Shown: piece by piece, positions 1 through 10,497 of the stretch
How positions within the stretch are numbered: the first letter of the stretch is position 1
Layout: each line of letters starts with the position of its first letter
Origin: Bifidobacterium aerophilum
Lineage (GTDB): Bacteria; Actinomycetota; Actinomycetes; Actinomycetales; Bifidobacteriaceae
NCBI RefSeq assembly: GCF_010667685.1
Contig: NZ_WHZW01000021.1
Coordinates: 1-57,364, forward strand
DNA length: 57,364 nucleotides
Direction of reading: 5' to 3'
Program-made: the position numbers and the translations under genes
Notes under the pieces: generated by a model
Databases searched by the model: none
What the model was told of the DNA's origin: nothing
Seen by the model: the letters and a program-made list of their open reading frames with translations, nothing else

Positions 1-75
1 CCTCGTGATGTCATACCTCGGCGTACACATACCACCATCATGTCACCAAAGCACCATAGAGTAAACACACCCTAG
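1..75 (-). mobile_element. Insertion sequence end (left contig edge), transposase 5' side
   Basis: The 19 bases at 57-75 (agagtaaacacaccctagt) are the exact reverse complement of 57289-57307 near the other edge, so both edges carry ends of the same IS. A CTAG sits at the outer boundary on both sides, which would fit an insertion preference for, or duplication of, CTAG. On the minus strand an open frame starts with ATG at 41 or 38 (MMVVCVRRGMTSR) and leaves the window. This fits a transposase start about 35 nt inside the terminal repeat. An IS5-like family is a guess from the protein end seen at the right edge. Confidence 0.7.
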
Positions 76-304
76 TTTGAAGGGTTGCTTCGCCGGTTTT
101 CGCGAGCTTCATTAGGTGCGTTTTCGTTGCAATGACGCCGTTTTGACGACTTTCGTGAGATTTCGCTGATTGCTGCTGATTTCGTTGTTTTCCGCGGTCG
201 CTGTGTCCCGGTTGTGCCCGTATCGGTTCCAGTGCTCCCCGGTCGAATGCGGCATAATGACTGAGGAGCACTGGAGCCGGCGACGAGGCGTTCATTCGGA
301 CCGC
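76..304. other. Intergenic stretch with one 46-nt hairpin
   Basis: No gene is supported between the IS end and the ABC ATPase stop. The only structure seen is a perfect 10-bp inverted repeat, ccagtgctcc at 229-238 and ggagcactgg at 265-274, with a 26-nt loop. It lies just downstream of the minus-strand ATPase operon and could act as a 3' end, but no T-run follows it on either strand. Confidence 0.4.
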
Positions 305-1192
305 TCATGCGAAACGCAGCCGGTGCGAGGCTCTCCATCGCTGCCCGGTTCGCTCTACGTGTAGCGGGACGCCGAACATCGATTCGAGACGTTCGTCGGT
401 AAGTCCTTCGTCAAGTGGTCCGGTGAATGTGATGGTTCCCGGTGTCGTGTTGCCGTCAAGTGTGGCGTAGATGCGCGGATGCGTGTCGAGGTATGTCATG
501 CACTCATGTTCCGTCATTCGGCCCATCATCGCGATATGGTCGAATCCGGCGGGGATGTCCTCCACCTGATGCGTGACGAGCAGCATCGTGCGCTTGTCCT
601 CTCGCGAGGCCAGCGCCGACAGTTCTCGCAATACCGTTTCACGGCCACCCAGGTCAAGGCCGGTGGTCGGTTCATCGAAGATTAGGAGATCCGCCGGCGA
701 GACGAGCGCGCGGGAGATCATCACCCTCGTGCGTTCGCCTTCGGACAGGTTGCGCCACTGTTTGCCGGTCAGATATGCGATGCCGAGCCGGCGCATCATT
801 GCGTACGCCTTCTCGTATGCCTCGTCAGCCGAATCCTTTGTTCCTCGTGGAATCCCCGAGGCGACGACCGTGAGCGGGTTCATTTCCGACCCGATGTTGT
901 GCCCGAACGCCGCCGAGACGGTGGCCACACGGGCGCGACGGCGTTCCGGGTCCGAGCCCGCGACGGTCCGGCCCCCGAGGACGTGCAGTTCGCCGACGTT
1001 GGGATAGGTGCGCATCGCGATCATTTCCAGCAGCGTGGATTTCCCCACCCCGTTCGGCCCGAACAGCACCCACCGTCCGCCGGCGGTAATGGTGAGGTTC
1101 ACGTCGGCAAGGATCAGCCGCCGATTGCGGTAATAGCCCACCGACCGTGCTCGTACTGCCGCATCATAGGTTGTTTCATCGAGCATGGTCAT
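305..1192 (-). CDS. Stand-alone ABC transporter ATP-binding protein
   Basis: This 295-aa protein is a single ABC nucleotide-binding domain. Walker A is GPNGVGKST (45-53), the signature is LSEGE (149-153), Walker B is LLIFDEPTTGLD (169-180) and the H-loop His is at about 208. No membrane domain is present or encoded next door. The C-terminal ~70 residues extend beyond the ABC core and are not recognised. Its ATG overlaps the stop of the upstream MFS gene as ATGA (4 nt), so the two are translationally coupled. It resembles the molybdate/iron-complex ATPases (ModF-like), but the substrate is unknown. It may energise a distant permease or act as a non-transport ABC protein. Confidence 0.85.
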   Translation of the reverse strand: MTMLDETTYDAAVRARSVGYYRNRRLILADVNLTITAGGRWVLFGPNGVGKSTLLEMIAMRTYPNVGELHVLGGRTVAGSDPERRRARVATVSAAFGHNIGSEMNPLTVVASGIPRGTKDSADEAYEKAYAMMRRLGIAYLTGKQWRNLSEGERTRVMISRALVSPADLLIFDEPTTGLDLGGRETVLRELSALASREDKRTMLLVTHQVEDIPAGFDHIAMMGRMTEHECMTYLDTHPRIYATLDGNTTPGTITFTGPLDEGLTDERLESMFGVPLHVERTGQRWRASHRLRFA

Positions 1193-2436
1193 CGCCCCGC
1201 TTCCTTATTCCGTCCGATGATGATGCCGATGGCGGTCTGTGCGACGGCTAGTATGGCCAGCATGATGAGCACCGTCCGCCATCCCGAGGTGATGTCGTAG
1301 ATCGTTCCGGCCAATGTGGGACCGACTGCGGCGAGCAGGTATCCGACGCATTGAGCCATGCCCGACAGTTGCGTCGTCTCCTCGGTGGTCGAGGTCTTCA
1401 ATCCGATCAATGAGAGTGCCACGACCAGAGAGCATCCCGAGCCGATGCTGGCGACGATGATCCACAGCAGATCGAGCCGCGGTGCGAATGCCAGTCCGAG
1501 CGCACCGATGGCCAATGGCACGCTGGCGACGACAACGGCGGCGACCTGGCTGTCACCCTTCAGCAGCACGGGGATGAGCAGTCCCATGACGATACCGACG
1601 AGCTGGAAGACCGCCAGATGCCAGCCGGTCCGGTCGGCGGGCACGCCGAAGGAGACCTCGATGGTGGGCAGCCAGGTGACGCACATGTAATAGTTCACGG
1701 ATTGCAGCCCCATGAACAGGGTGACGGCCCATGCCTCCGGCCTTTTCCACATGGAGACGCGGAGTCGGGTCTCCGATGCCGTACTCTGTCGGCTGCGGGG
1801 CTGCGCATCGGCGGCGGTCTTCGCAGCCGGGGTCGTCCTTTGCGCATTCGCCCGTGAACGCCATAACCACAGCAGCGTGACGATTCCGGCGGGAATGGCC
1901 CAGATGCCGAGCGTGCCCTGCCACCCGATTGCATCGGACAGGGGCAATGTCGCGGCCGAGGCGAACGCGGCCATGCCGGTCATGCATGCGGAGTATATGC
2001 CGGTGGCAAGTGATGTGTGACCGGGGTAATCGCGTTTGACTATGGCCGGCACCAGAACGTTGCCCACCGCGATCGAGCAACCGATGACGAGCGTGCCGGC
2101 CCACAATCCGATGGTGCCACATGCCGAACGGATCACGATGCCGAGCGTCAGGAACGCCATTGCGGCCAGCACGGTGCGTTCGATGCCGAGGCGTTCGGCG
2201 GCCCGGTGCACCATCGGGGAGACAACGGCGAACGCGAGGATGGGCAACGAGCCGAGCAGACCCTGCATCGTCGCGTTGAGATGTTCGGACGCCCCTATCC
2301 GTGGCAGCAGCGGGCCGACGGATGTGAGCGGGGCTCGCAGATTCAGCGCGACGACGAAGACCAGCGCGGTCAGTATCGATGCGGCGAATCGAGATGCCGA
2401 CGATGGGATGGGATGATGTTCTGTTATCTGTTCCAT
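1189..2436 (-). CDS. MFS transporter, CynX/NimT family
   Basis: This 415-aa protein has about 12 hydrophobic segments. The N-terminal region with the LNLRAPLTSVGPLLPRIG stretch is typical of the CynX/NimT (cyanate/2-nitroimidazole) branch of the major facilitator superfamily. It is a probable inner-membrane secondary carrier, and members of this family are known for small anions and nitroimidazole export. It is the first gene of a two-gene operon with the ABC ATPase, with a 4-nt overlap. It lies downstream of, and on the same strand as, the TetR gene at 2502-3047, separated by about 65 nt. The ribosome binding site before the ATG at 2436 is weak. Substrate not predictable. Confidence 0.85.
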   Translation of the reverse strand: MEQITEHHPIPSSASRFAASILTALVFVVALNLRAPLTSVGPLLPRIGASEHLNATMQGLLGSLPILAFAVVSPMVHRAAERLGIERTVLAAMAFLTLGIVIRSACGTIGLWAGTLVIGCSIAVGNVLVPAIVKRDYPGHTSLATGIYSACMTGMAAFASAATLPLSDAIGWQGTLGIWAIPAGIVTLLWLWRSRANAQRTTPAAKTAADAQPRSRQSTASETRLRVSMWKRPEAWAVTLFMGLQSVNYYMCVTWLPTIEVSFGVPADRTGWHLAVFQLVGIVMGLLIPVLLKGDSQVAAVVVASVPLAIGALGLAFAPRLDLLWIIVASIGSGCSLVVALSLIGLKTSTTEETTQLSGMAQCVGYLLAAVGPTLAGTIYDITSGWRTVLIMLAILAVAQTAIGIIIGRNKEAGR

Positions 2437-2501
2437 GATGATTGACCAGATGATTGAGAGTATCCGTGTGATGATGCCGTTGATTCGTATGGGGGTGTTC
2501 G

Positions 2502-3047
2502 TTATCGTCCGTCGGGGATCCGAGCGGCGATGGCGTTGAGGTTTTCGACGACCGCCGCGATGATCTCGTCGTCGCTTTGTCCGCCTTCCAGCTTGAGCAG
2601 GCCAAGCGAGTGGAGGGCCCCGGCGATGGAGAAGACGGCGGCGATGCGCTCGCGCTCGTTCGCCGCTCGGGCGGAGTAACGTTCGACGAGCATCGATTCG
2701 ATTTTGCGGAACATGGCTTCGGGGCGGCCTGCGAACAGGACGCGCAGATCGTCGATCTGGCTGTCGATGGCCGGTCTCCAGCCATTGAGGAATGCGGGTG
2801 GGTCGGACAGGATCTTGTCCTTGTCGGGGTAATGCTCCAGCATCGCGTCGATGGTCTCGTCCTCAAGCTTGTCGTTGAGGTCGTATACGTCGAGGTAATG
2901 CTTGTAGAACGTGCTCGGGTTGACGAGCGCAAGGTCGCAGATGTCCTTGACCTTGACCTTCGAGACCGGAACCCCTGATGCCCGTAGGCGCAGAAACGCC
3001 TCGCGGATTGCCTTGCGGGTTTTGACGATGCGCAGATCGGTCACCAT
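2502..3047 (-). CDS. TetR/AcrR family transcriptional regulator
   Basis: The 181-aa protein has a TetR-type N-terminal HTH in residues ~8-55 (TRKAIREAFLRL ... VKVKDICDLALVNPSTFYKHY) and an all-helical, divergent C-terminal ligand domain. It is divergent from the DHA2 exporter at 3232 with 184 nt between the starts. That gap contains a near-perfect palindrome at 3198-3219 just upstream of the exporter start, a likely operator. The simplest model is a local repressor of the exporter and lipocalin-like operon, and possibly of the MFS/ABC pair downstream of it. A ribosome binding site (gaaaggagc) precedes the ATG. Confidence 0.88.
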   Translation of the reverse strand: MVTDLRIVKTRKAIREAFLRLRASGVPVSKVKVKDICDLALVNPSTFYKHYLDVYDLNDKLEDETIDAMLEHYPDKDKILSDPPAFLNGWRPAIDSQIDDLRVLFAGRPEAMFRKIESMLVERYSARAANERERIAAVFSIAGALHSLGLLKLEGGQSDDEIIAAVVENLNAIAARIPDGR

Positions 3048-3197
3048 GCTCCTTTCGTTCTGCCGGTAGCGTCATTCCTGCTCCGTCCATAAGCCGCGTG
3101 TTGTTCGACGATTCAGGCGAATCGTTGAATAAGCGAGAAATGTCGCATATCGGTGGTTGTCATCCGTTGCGTTTCGATAATAATTGATGCTCGTTGA

Positions 3198-3219
3198 ATA
3201 ATCAATAACTATTGTTTAT
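3198..3219. promoter_or_regulatory. Probable TetR operator before the DHA2 exporter
   Basis: This is the inverted repeat ATAA-t-CAATA-ac-TATTG-t-TTAT, with arms that match except at one position. It lies 13-34 nt upstream of the GTG start of the exporter, in an AT-rich patch that contrasts with the surrounding GC-rich DNA. A second, shorter palindrome (ACGATTC-aggc-GAATCGT) lies further upstream, near the TetR promoter side. Confidence 0.5.
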
Positions 3220-3231
3220 CGGAGTGTTATC

Positions 3232-4644
3232 GTGAAACTTGGCATCAACAGAAAACAATGGATCATGGTCATCGTGCTGCTCATGGGCACATTGCTGGCC
3301 GTGCTCAACATGTCGGTGGTCACGCCGGCGCTGCCGTCCATCATGAAGGACCTCGGGGTGGATTCCACCACCGTTCAGTGGCTGTCCAGCGGCTATTCTC
3401 TGGTCGAGGCGATGGTCATCCCGCTCGCAGCGTTCCTCATGGGGCGCTTCTCCACCCGCAGACTGTTCATTGGATGCATCTCATTGTTCGCGGCCGGCAG
3501 TCTCGTCGCCGCATTCGCGCCGACCTTCCCCCTGCTCATGGTCGGCCGGGTGCTGCAGGCCCTGTGCACCGGCGCGATCATGCCGATGGTCACCGCGGTG
3601 ATCCTGCTCGTGTTCCCCAAGGAAAGTCGCGGTACGGCAATGGGCATCACAGGACTCGTCGTCGGTTTCGCCCCGGCGCTCGGCCCGTCCGTCTCCGGCG
3701 TGATCATCGACTCGTTCGGCTGGCGCACGCTGTTCGTCATCATGGCGGCAGTCTCGCTGATCGTCATCGCGTTGGCCGCCGTCTACCTGCGTAACTTCGA
3801 CGGCTTCCAACCGGGTGCGTTCGACCTTGTCTCCGTGCTGCTCTCCTCGGTCGGTCTGGCATGCCTGTTGTACGGGCTGTCCACGTTCACGTCCACCGGC
3901 AACATGGTGCTCACCGTCTCGCTGATCGTCGTCGGCGTGCTGCTCGTGGCCGTGTTCGTGCGCCGACAGCTCAAGGCGAAGGAACCGATGCTGCGCGTCG
4001 GAATCCTCGCCAACCGCACCTACGCGCATTCGGTGATCATCGTGGCATGCATGCAGGCGGCCCTCATGGGTTGCAACGTCATGGTGCCGATGTTCATCCA
4101 GACCGTGCTCGGCGCATCCGCCACCGCCAGCGGTCTCGCCATGCTTCCCGGCGCCCTCATCGGCGCATGCTGCGGTATCGTCTCAGGCCGCATGTTCGAC
4201 AAATACGGCATCCGCAAGGTCGCCCTGCCCGGCCTGACGGTCATGACCATCGGCGGCGTGCTCATGGCTCTGCTCGGCGCGGACGCCTCGGTCGTCCTCA
4301 CGGCATGCGCCTATACCGTGCTCTACGCGGGACTCATGTTCGCCATGACCCCGGTGAACACCTGGGGCATCAACGCACTCGACAACGAAAACATCGGGCA
4401 CGCGCAAAGCGTGACCAACACCGTCGGACAGATCGCCTCCTCGATGGGCACAGCCCTCATCGTATCCATCTCCGCGCTGTCCACCACCCTCGCGCCCACC
4501 GCCACCGGACACGCGCAATCCATACTCGGCTCGACGCTGGCATTCGCCGCCATCGCGGTCATCCTCGCGGCCGCCCTCGTCACAGCGCTTCTGGCGACTC
4601 GAACGCACCGAGGCACGACGAAACAGACTCTCGTCGGACAGTGA
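3232..4644 (+). CDS. MFS drug exporter, DHA2 (EmrB/QacA) family
   Basis: This 470-aa protein has about 14 hydrophobic segments. It shows features of drug:H+ antiporter family 2, including the N-terminal NMSVVTPALPSI helix, LGVDSTTVQWLSSGYSL, and an LGPSVSGVII motif-C-like stretch. It is a probable plasma-membrane exporter of amphipathic toxic compounds. The start is GTG at 3232, preceded by cggagtgttatc. It is divergent from a TetR gene with a palindrome in the promoter region, so induction by its substrate is likely. The lipocalin-like gene follows 48 nt downstream with no terminator between, indicating an operon. Confidence 0.88.
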   Translation: MKLGINRKQWIMVIVLLMGTLLAVLNMSVVTPALPSIMKDLGVDSTTVQWLSSGYSLVEAMVIPLAAFLMGRFSTRRLFIGCISLFAAGSLVAAFAPTFPLLMVGRVLQALCTGAIMPMVTAVILLVFPKESRGTAMGITGLVVGFAPALGPSVSGVIIDSFGWRTLFVIMAAVSLIVIALAAVYLRNFDGFQPGAFDLVSVLLSSVGLACLLYGLSTFTSTGNMVLTVSLIVVGVLLVAVFVRRQLKAKEPMLRVGILANRTYAHSVIIVACMQAALMGCNVMVPMFIQTVLGASATASGLAMLPGALIGACCGIVSGRMFDKYGIRKVALPGLTVMTIGGVLMALLGADASVVLTACAYTVLYAGLMFAMTPVNTWGINALDNENIGHAQSVTNTVGQIASSMGTALIVSISALSTTLAPTATGHAQSILGSTLAFAAIAVILAAALVTALLATRTHRGTTKQTLVGQ

Positions 4645-4692
4645 CCGAAACGACAACGTATCAACAGACACGGAACCAAAACGAAACGAGAC

Positions 4693-5712
4693 ATGATGAA
4701 CGCCACGAACAACTCGCTGACCCACAACATCCGTACCTTCCACCACGGCACCGAACCGCTGGTGGATCCCATCCAAGACACATTCATACGCACCGACAAA
4801 GTCGGCAATTCATGGTTCTGGGTCGGTCATTTCGAGACGGGCGGCCACACCCTTGACTTCATGTACCATGTCAGCGTCCTGCAGTTCTCCAAATACCTGC
4901 CGGTGCGCATGATCAACAGCGTGCTGTCCATCACCGATGAGACCGGACGCATCTACCGTCACGAAGACCGCTTTTACAGGGTCAGGCAAGGACAGGTCGC
5001 AGGCCAGGGACTGCACATCCACACCGACAAGGACGTCATCGAAGGCGACCTCGACAACATGCGCATCGCATCGGCCATGCCGGACGGATCCATCTACCTC
5101 GACCTGCACGGCACCGGATACCCACTCTACAGTCTCGGTACCGGCTACTTCCAGATCGCCGGAGTGGCCAACTACCAATACTCGTTCCCGCACATGGCTG
5201 CCAAAGGCGTCATCACTCTCGACGGCCAGCGCCACGAGGTGGAGGGAATGGTATGGATGGACCGTCAGTTCGCCGGCATGCCCAAAGGCAGAAGCCTCAA
5301 GGACGGCTACAACTGCAAATGGCTGTGGATGAACCTCTGCTTCGATAACGATCCCGACGTGATCAGCCTATGGGGTGTAACCGAACTGGCCACGGGCAGC
5401 GAACATTGCTGGGCCAGCGTCCTGCATGAGGACGGTACCCAATCTTCCGCCGGCGTGGATCCGATGGTCGGCGACTCCTTCAACGTGTGGGAAAGTCCTG
5501 TGACCGGCATGAAATATCCAACCGGATGGATCATCTCCATCCCTGAATGGGAAGCGAAACTCACCGTCACATCCATCATGGACGAACAGGAAATCGCTTC
5601 GCCGAACCCCTCAGGGCGCAAATACGAAGGCGCAAGCCAAGTGGTCGGCACCTACCGAGGGCACTCGGTAACGGGCCACTGCTGCCTCGAACTCGTCGGA
5701 GGATGGAACTAA
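4693..5712 (+). CDS. CrtC/AttH-type lipocalin-like domain protein
   Basis: This 339-aa soluble protein has no signal peptide. It resembles the CrtC/lipocalin-like (AttH) fold seen in carotenoid 1,2-hydratases and related proteins. Supporting features are many aromatic beta-strands, the WFWVGHFETGGHTLDFMYH region near residue 40, and the family hallmark VEGMVWMDRQFAGM near residues 180-195, where the W-D-R/E motif lies. A carotenoid pathway is not visible in the window, so a hydratase or binder acting on an unsaturated lipid or terpenoid is only inference. It is second in the operon after the DHA2 exporter and ends at a strong terminator. Two ATGs (4693, 4696) are adjacent. Confidence 0.7.
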   Translation: MMNATNNSLTHNIRTFHHGTEPLVDPIQDTFIRTDKVGNSWFWVGHFETGGHTLDFMYHVSVLQFSKYLPVRMINSVLSITDETGRIYRHEDRFYRVRQGQVAGQGLHIHTDKDVIEGDLDNMRIASAMPDGSIYLDLHGTGYPLYSLGTGYFQIAGVANYQYSFPHMAAKGVITLDGQRHEVEGMVWMDRQFAGMPKGRSLKDGYNCKWLWMNLCFDNDPDVISLWGVTELATGSEHCWASVLHEDGTQSSAGVDPMVGDSFNVWESPVTGMKYPTGWIISIPEWEAKLTVTSIMDEQEIASPNPSGRKYEGASQVVGTYRGHSVTGHCCLELVGGWN

Positions 5713-6195
5713 CAACACCGGCCCATTTTCCGAAAAACACCGGCATCGGTCCAGTTCCGCCAACCCGCCGAAGAAAGCCACAACCCGACGAACCGGTGAA
5801 CAAGGGATTTGGAATGGGCACTGAATAGCTTTTCGGGGGCTCTCGCACAAGTTAAGCCCGTCTCGCGCACAACACGAGACGGGCTTAGCTCTTTGTTTTT
5901 GTTTAGCTTCGCTGTCTTTGCTGAGCTTGCCGTTGAACGCTTGGTTCACCAAGGTGTAGACGGCTTGTGCGACGCCGATGACGCCGGTGAGGACGATGCC
6001 CCAACCGTAGCCGTGGAAGCCGTTGGTGGCGGCGATGACGATGACGCCGAGCAGAATGCTCACGCCGAGACTGGTCAGGCCCACGTAGTCGGCGGGAATG
6101 TACTTCTTGAACGCCTGCACGAGTGCGGGCGCGACGAGGGCGACGATGCCGGCGGCGAGGGTGGTCGCTGCGGAAATATCCGTGGGGTGCCGATC
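5611..6195 (-). pseudogene. Holin-like prophage remnant
   Basis: The minus-strand frame begins directly after the TAG stop of the SDR gene and reads ISAATTLAAGIVALVAPALV, then VQAFKKYIPADYVGLTSLGV, two further hydrophobic segments, and a polar tail ending near DSEAKQKQ. This layout (short protein, 2-3 membrane helices, charged C-terminus) resembles holin-like proteins of bifidobacterial prophages. No ATG precedes the first helix. The first usable start is GTG at 6120, inside the second part. The frame then runs without a stop through the opposite-strand terminator and into the lipocalin-like gene. A decayed fragment is therefore more likely than a working gene. No lysin or other phage gene is nearby. 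Confidence 0.5.
5853..5904 (+). terminator. Rho-independent terminator of the exporter/lipocalin operon
   Basis: There is a perfect 13-bp stem, taagcccgtctcg (5853-5865) with cgagacgggctta (5875-5887), and a 9-nt loop. It is followed on the plus strand by the T-rich gctctttgtttttgttt. It lies inside the open frame of the holin-like remnant on the other strand, which supports that frame being non-functional at this point. Confidence 0.8.
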
Positions 6196-7149
6196 CTAGA
6201 CGAATGTTGTTGCAGGGTATCGCCGCATATAAATGCATCGCATAACGAACTCGACCGCGCGATCGGGGAAGAGGCGCTTGAGCTGCATGAGCGCCTTGTA
6301 CGTGCCGCCGACGGCGACGCGGACCGGGGGATTGCGGCGGGCGAGCGTGGCGGCGATGACTTTTGCGACGGTGTCCGGGCCGGCGCCGGTCTGCTCGTCA
6401 TGCGCCATCCGGCCGACCGAACGGCGACATTCGGTCAGATAGGGCGAAGTCGTCGGTTCGGCGGTCACGCGGGCGCCGGTGAATCCGGTCGCCAGATCGC
6501 CCGGTTCGATGATCGTGGCGACGATGCCATGCCGGCGTCCCTCCAAGCGCAACGCCTCCACGTACATCTCCAACGCGGCCTTGGTCGACGAATAATGTGA
6601 CTGGAACGGCAGTCCGATCCGGCCGCCTATTGACCCGACGACGATTACCCGGCCGCGGCTGCGATTGCGTGACGCGGTTCGTCTCAGCAACGGCAACGCG
6701 ATTTCGTTGACCTGCAGTACGCCGAAATAATTGACGTCGAACTGTCGACGTACCAAATCCATCGGCGTACATTCCGCCGACCCGGCGATGCCGAAACCGG
6801 CGCAATGCACGATCGCATCCAGTCGGGGCAGCGCATCCACGACCGCGCGAATATCGTCCGGTTCGGTGACGTCCATCTCTTTGGTGATGAGCTCCCCGCC
6901 TCGCGGACGGATCGCACCACGCTCGCCGGATATATCACGTTTGCCGCGGCTTCCGTCGCCGTTGCGTCCTCCATCAGCTCCGCCAACGTCATCGAACCGC
7001 TGTACATGCGTGATCTTCTCCGCATCCAATCCGACCGCGACCACGCGCCAACCGCGCCGTGCCAGCAGTTCCGCCGTCGCCCTGCCGATGCCGCTCGTGC
7101 CGCCGGTCACCAGCGCCACGGCCCGCCCATCATCCTTGATCGCATCCAT
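6196..7149 (-). CDS. Short-chain dehydrogenase/reductase
   Basis: This 317-aa classical SDR has the nucleotide motif TGGTSGIG (residues 15-22). A HCAGFGIAG stretch stands in the NAG position, a VGSIGGRIGLPFQ segment carries the catalytic Ser, and YSSTK is the YxxxK motif. It is an NAD(P)H-dependent oxidoreductase of unknown substrate. An unusual polar, Gly/Arg-rich insertion of about 40 residues lies after the second beta-strand (residues ~40-80). The start is chosen at the ATG at 7149 because a perfect TATAAT lies 7 nt upstream, suggesting a leaderless mRNA. An ATG at 7158 is the alternative. It is divergent from the TRIC-type channel gene. Confidence 0.8.
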   Translation of the reverse strand: MDAIKDDGRAVALVTGGTSGIGRATAELLARRGWRVVAVGLDAEKITHVQRFDDVGGADGGRNGDGSRGKRDISGERGAIRPRGGELITKEMDVTEPDDIRAVVDALPRLDAIVHCAGFGIAGSAECTPMDLVRRQFDVNYFGVLQVNEIALPLLRRTASRNRSRGRVIVVGSIGGRIGLPFQSHYSSTKAALEMYVEALRLEGRRHGIVATIIEPGDLATGFTGARVTAEPTTSPYLTECRRSVGRMAHDEQTGAGPDTVAKVIAATLARRNPPVRVAVGGTYKALMQLKRLFPDRAVEFVMRCIYMRRYPATTFV

Positions 7150-7156
7150 GCCCACC

Positions 7157-7162
7157 ATTATA
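7157..7162 (-). promoter_or_regulatory. -10 box giving a probable leaderless SDR transcript
   Basis: The minus strand reads TATAAT GGTGGGC ATG, placing the expected transcription start on or next to the A of the ATG at 7149. No Shine-Dalgarno sequence is otherwise seen for this gene. The -35 region is not clear. Confidence 0.4.
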
Positions 7163-7312
7163 GGAATCGTCGTCACGCATCCGCGCTGACCTGGCCATGT
7201 GTTCGACGTCTCCTTCGCTGAAACGAAACATCCCGCGACAAACCCGTGGTGTACCCTCGTTACGGCAACGGTCGGTTGCGCGCGACGCATGACGTGACGA
7301 GGGGAGCGGTTC

Positions 7313-8071
7313 ATGGAAGTGGCGTTGGAGAGCAATGCGTTCTTCATGGGGATCGAATATCTGGCGATCTTCTGCTCCGGACTAATGGGCGGCCTGTGTG
7401 CGGTCAAGAAAAACTACGATGTGTTCGCGATGGTGATCACCGCATGGCTGACCGCGCTCGGCGGCGGCATCATCCGCGACGTGATGCTCGGCTCGTTGCC
7501 TCCGGTCGGCATCGCGGACAAAGGATTCGTGCTCACCGCGCTGGTCTCCGGCCTGGCCGTGGCCGTCTTCCACCCCGAGGTCGACAAGCTCAAATGGTCC
7601 ATGCTCACCCTTGACGCGCTTTCGGTCGGACTGTTCGCCGTCAACGGCACGTCCAAGGCGATACTCATGGGCACGTCCGGCATGACCGCCGCGTTCATGG
7701 GCATGTTCACCGCGCTCGGCGGCGGTCTGGTGCGTGACATGCTGCTCAACGACGTTCCGCTCGTCATCCGCGACAAGCACTGGTACGCGATTCCCTCCGC
7801 GGTCGGATGCATTCTGACCGTGCTTGTCATGAAGGGCGCGCAGGCCGGGGTCGTCGACTTCACCGGCGAAGTCATACTCGACAGTGCGATCGTGGTGATC
7901 GTGGTGGCGCTGCGGCTGTTGTCGGTCAAGTTCGACATCACGTTCCCGGGCGCGATGAAACGCAGCGAAGCGTTCCTGCCGTCACAGCCGAAGTATCTGC
8001 CGCGGCCGGTCATTCACCCGGACGCGGGGGAGCGCGACACGGCACGTGAGGAGCGTGACGGTCGGCGGTGA
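7313..8071 (+). CDS. TRIC/UPF0126 family cation channel-like membrane protein
   Basis: This 252-aa membrane protein is built from two homologous halves of three helices each. Each half carries the family motif: ALGGGIIRDVMLG near residues 48-60 and ALGGGLVRDMLLND in the second half. This is the prokaryotic trimeric intracellular cation (TRIC) channel family, formerly UPF0126, shown to conduct monovalent cations in other bacteria. A good ribosome binding site (ggggagcgg) precedes the ATG. The C-terminal ~30 residues are polar. It appears monocistronic and is followed by the bidirectional terminator shared with rpsT. Confidence 0.85.
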   Translation: MEVALESNAFFMGIEYLAIFCSGLMGGLCAVKKNYDVFAMVITAWLTALGGGIIRDVMLGSLPPVGIADKGFVLTALVSGLAVAVFHPEVDKLKWSMLTLDALSVGLFAVNGTSKAILMGTSGMTAAFMGMFTALGGGLVRDMLLNDVPLVIRDKHWYAIPSAVGCILTVLVMKGAQAGVVDFTGEVILDSAIVVIVVALRLLSVKFDITFPGAMKRSEAFLPSQPKYLPRPVIHPDAGERDTAREERDGRR

Positions 8072-8122
8072 GTGGTCCGGCGCATGGTCCGGCGGATCTC
8101 GGATGCGTGTGAAACGGATGAA

Positions 8123-8161
8123 AAAAGTCCCCGCGAACCATGACGGCTCACGGGGACTTTT
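8123..8161. terminator. Bidirectional terminator between the TRIC-type gene and rpsT
   Basis: Perfect 11-bp arms, aaaagtccccg (8123-8133) and cggggactttt (8151-8161), are A-rich on one side and T-rich on the other. The hairpin can therefore serve both the plus-strand channel gene and the minus-strand rpsT. Confidence 0.85.
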
Positions 8162-8182
8162 ACGAACCCTGACGGGTTATGA

Positions 8183-8443
8183 TCACATCGCGTTGATCGC
8201 GACGGCCAGACCGGACTTGCGGTTCGCGGCCTGGTTCTTGTGGATCACGCCAGCGCCGGCAGCCTTGTCGAGCTTCTGGGCGGCGACCTTGTAGGCGGCT
8301 TCCGCAGCGGCCTTGTCACCGGAGGCGATGGCCTCGCGGGTGGCGCGGATGGCGGTCTTCAGGGCCGACTTGACGGCCACGTTGCGGATGTGCGACTTCT
8401 CGTTGGTCAGCACGCGCTTCTTCTGCGACTTAATGTTTGCCAC
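8183..8443 (-). CDS. rpsT: 30S ribosomal protein S20
   Basis: This 86-aa, Lys/Ala-rich helical protein starts [20 protein letters not shown] and contains the [13 protein letters not shown] region typical of bacterial S20. S20 binds 16S rRNA early in assembly of the small subunit. Its length is normal for the family. It is divergently arranged with lepA, a common actinobacterial arrangement, and ends at the shared terminator at 8123-8161. Confidence 0.98.
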   Translation of the reverse strand: MANIKSQKKRVLTNEKSHIRNVAVKSALKTAIRATREAIASGDKAAAEAAYKVAAQKLDKAAGAGVIHKNQAANRKSGLAVAINAM

Positions 8444-8616
8444 ATTTACTCCAAACGACGTTTGCTATAAGGACATACAAACGGTCATGATAACACCCCG
8501 TGCGGATAAAACGGACGTCGCGCCGGGAGTGTCGCGGCCGAATGCCGATGGGGGCCGGTAGACTAGAGTATTTGGCGAACACAACCGCGAACGACGACCG
8601 TAAGGAGACGGATCAG

Positions 8617-10496
<1,880 letters not shown>

Positions 10497-10497
<1 letters not shown>

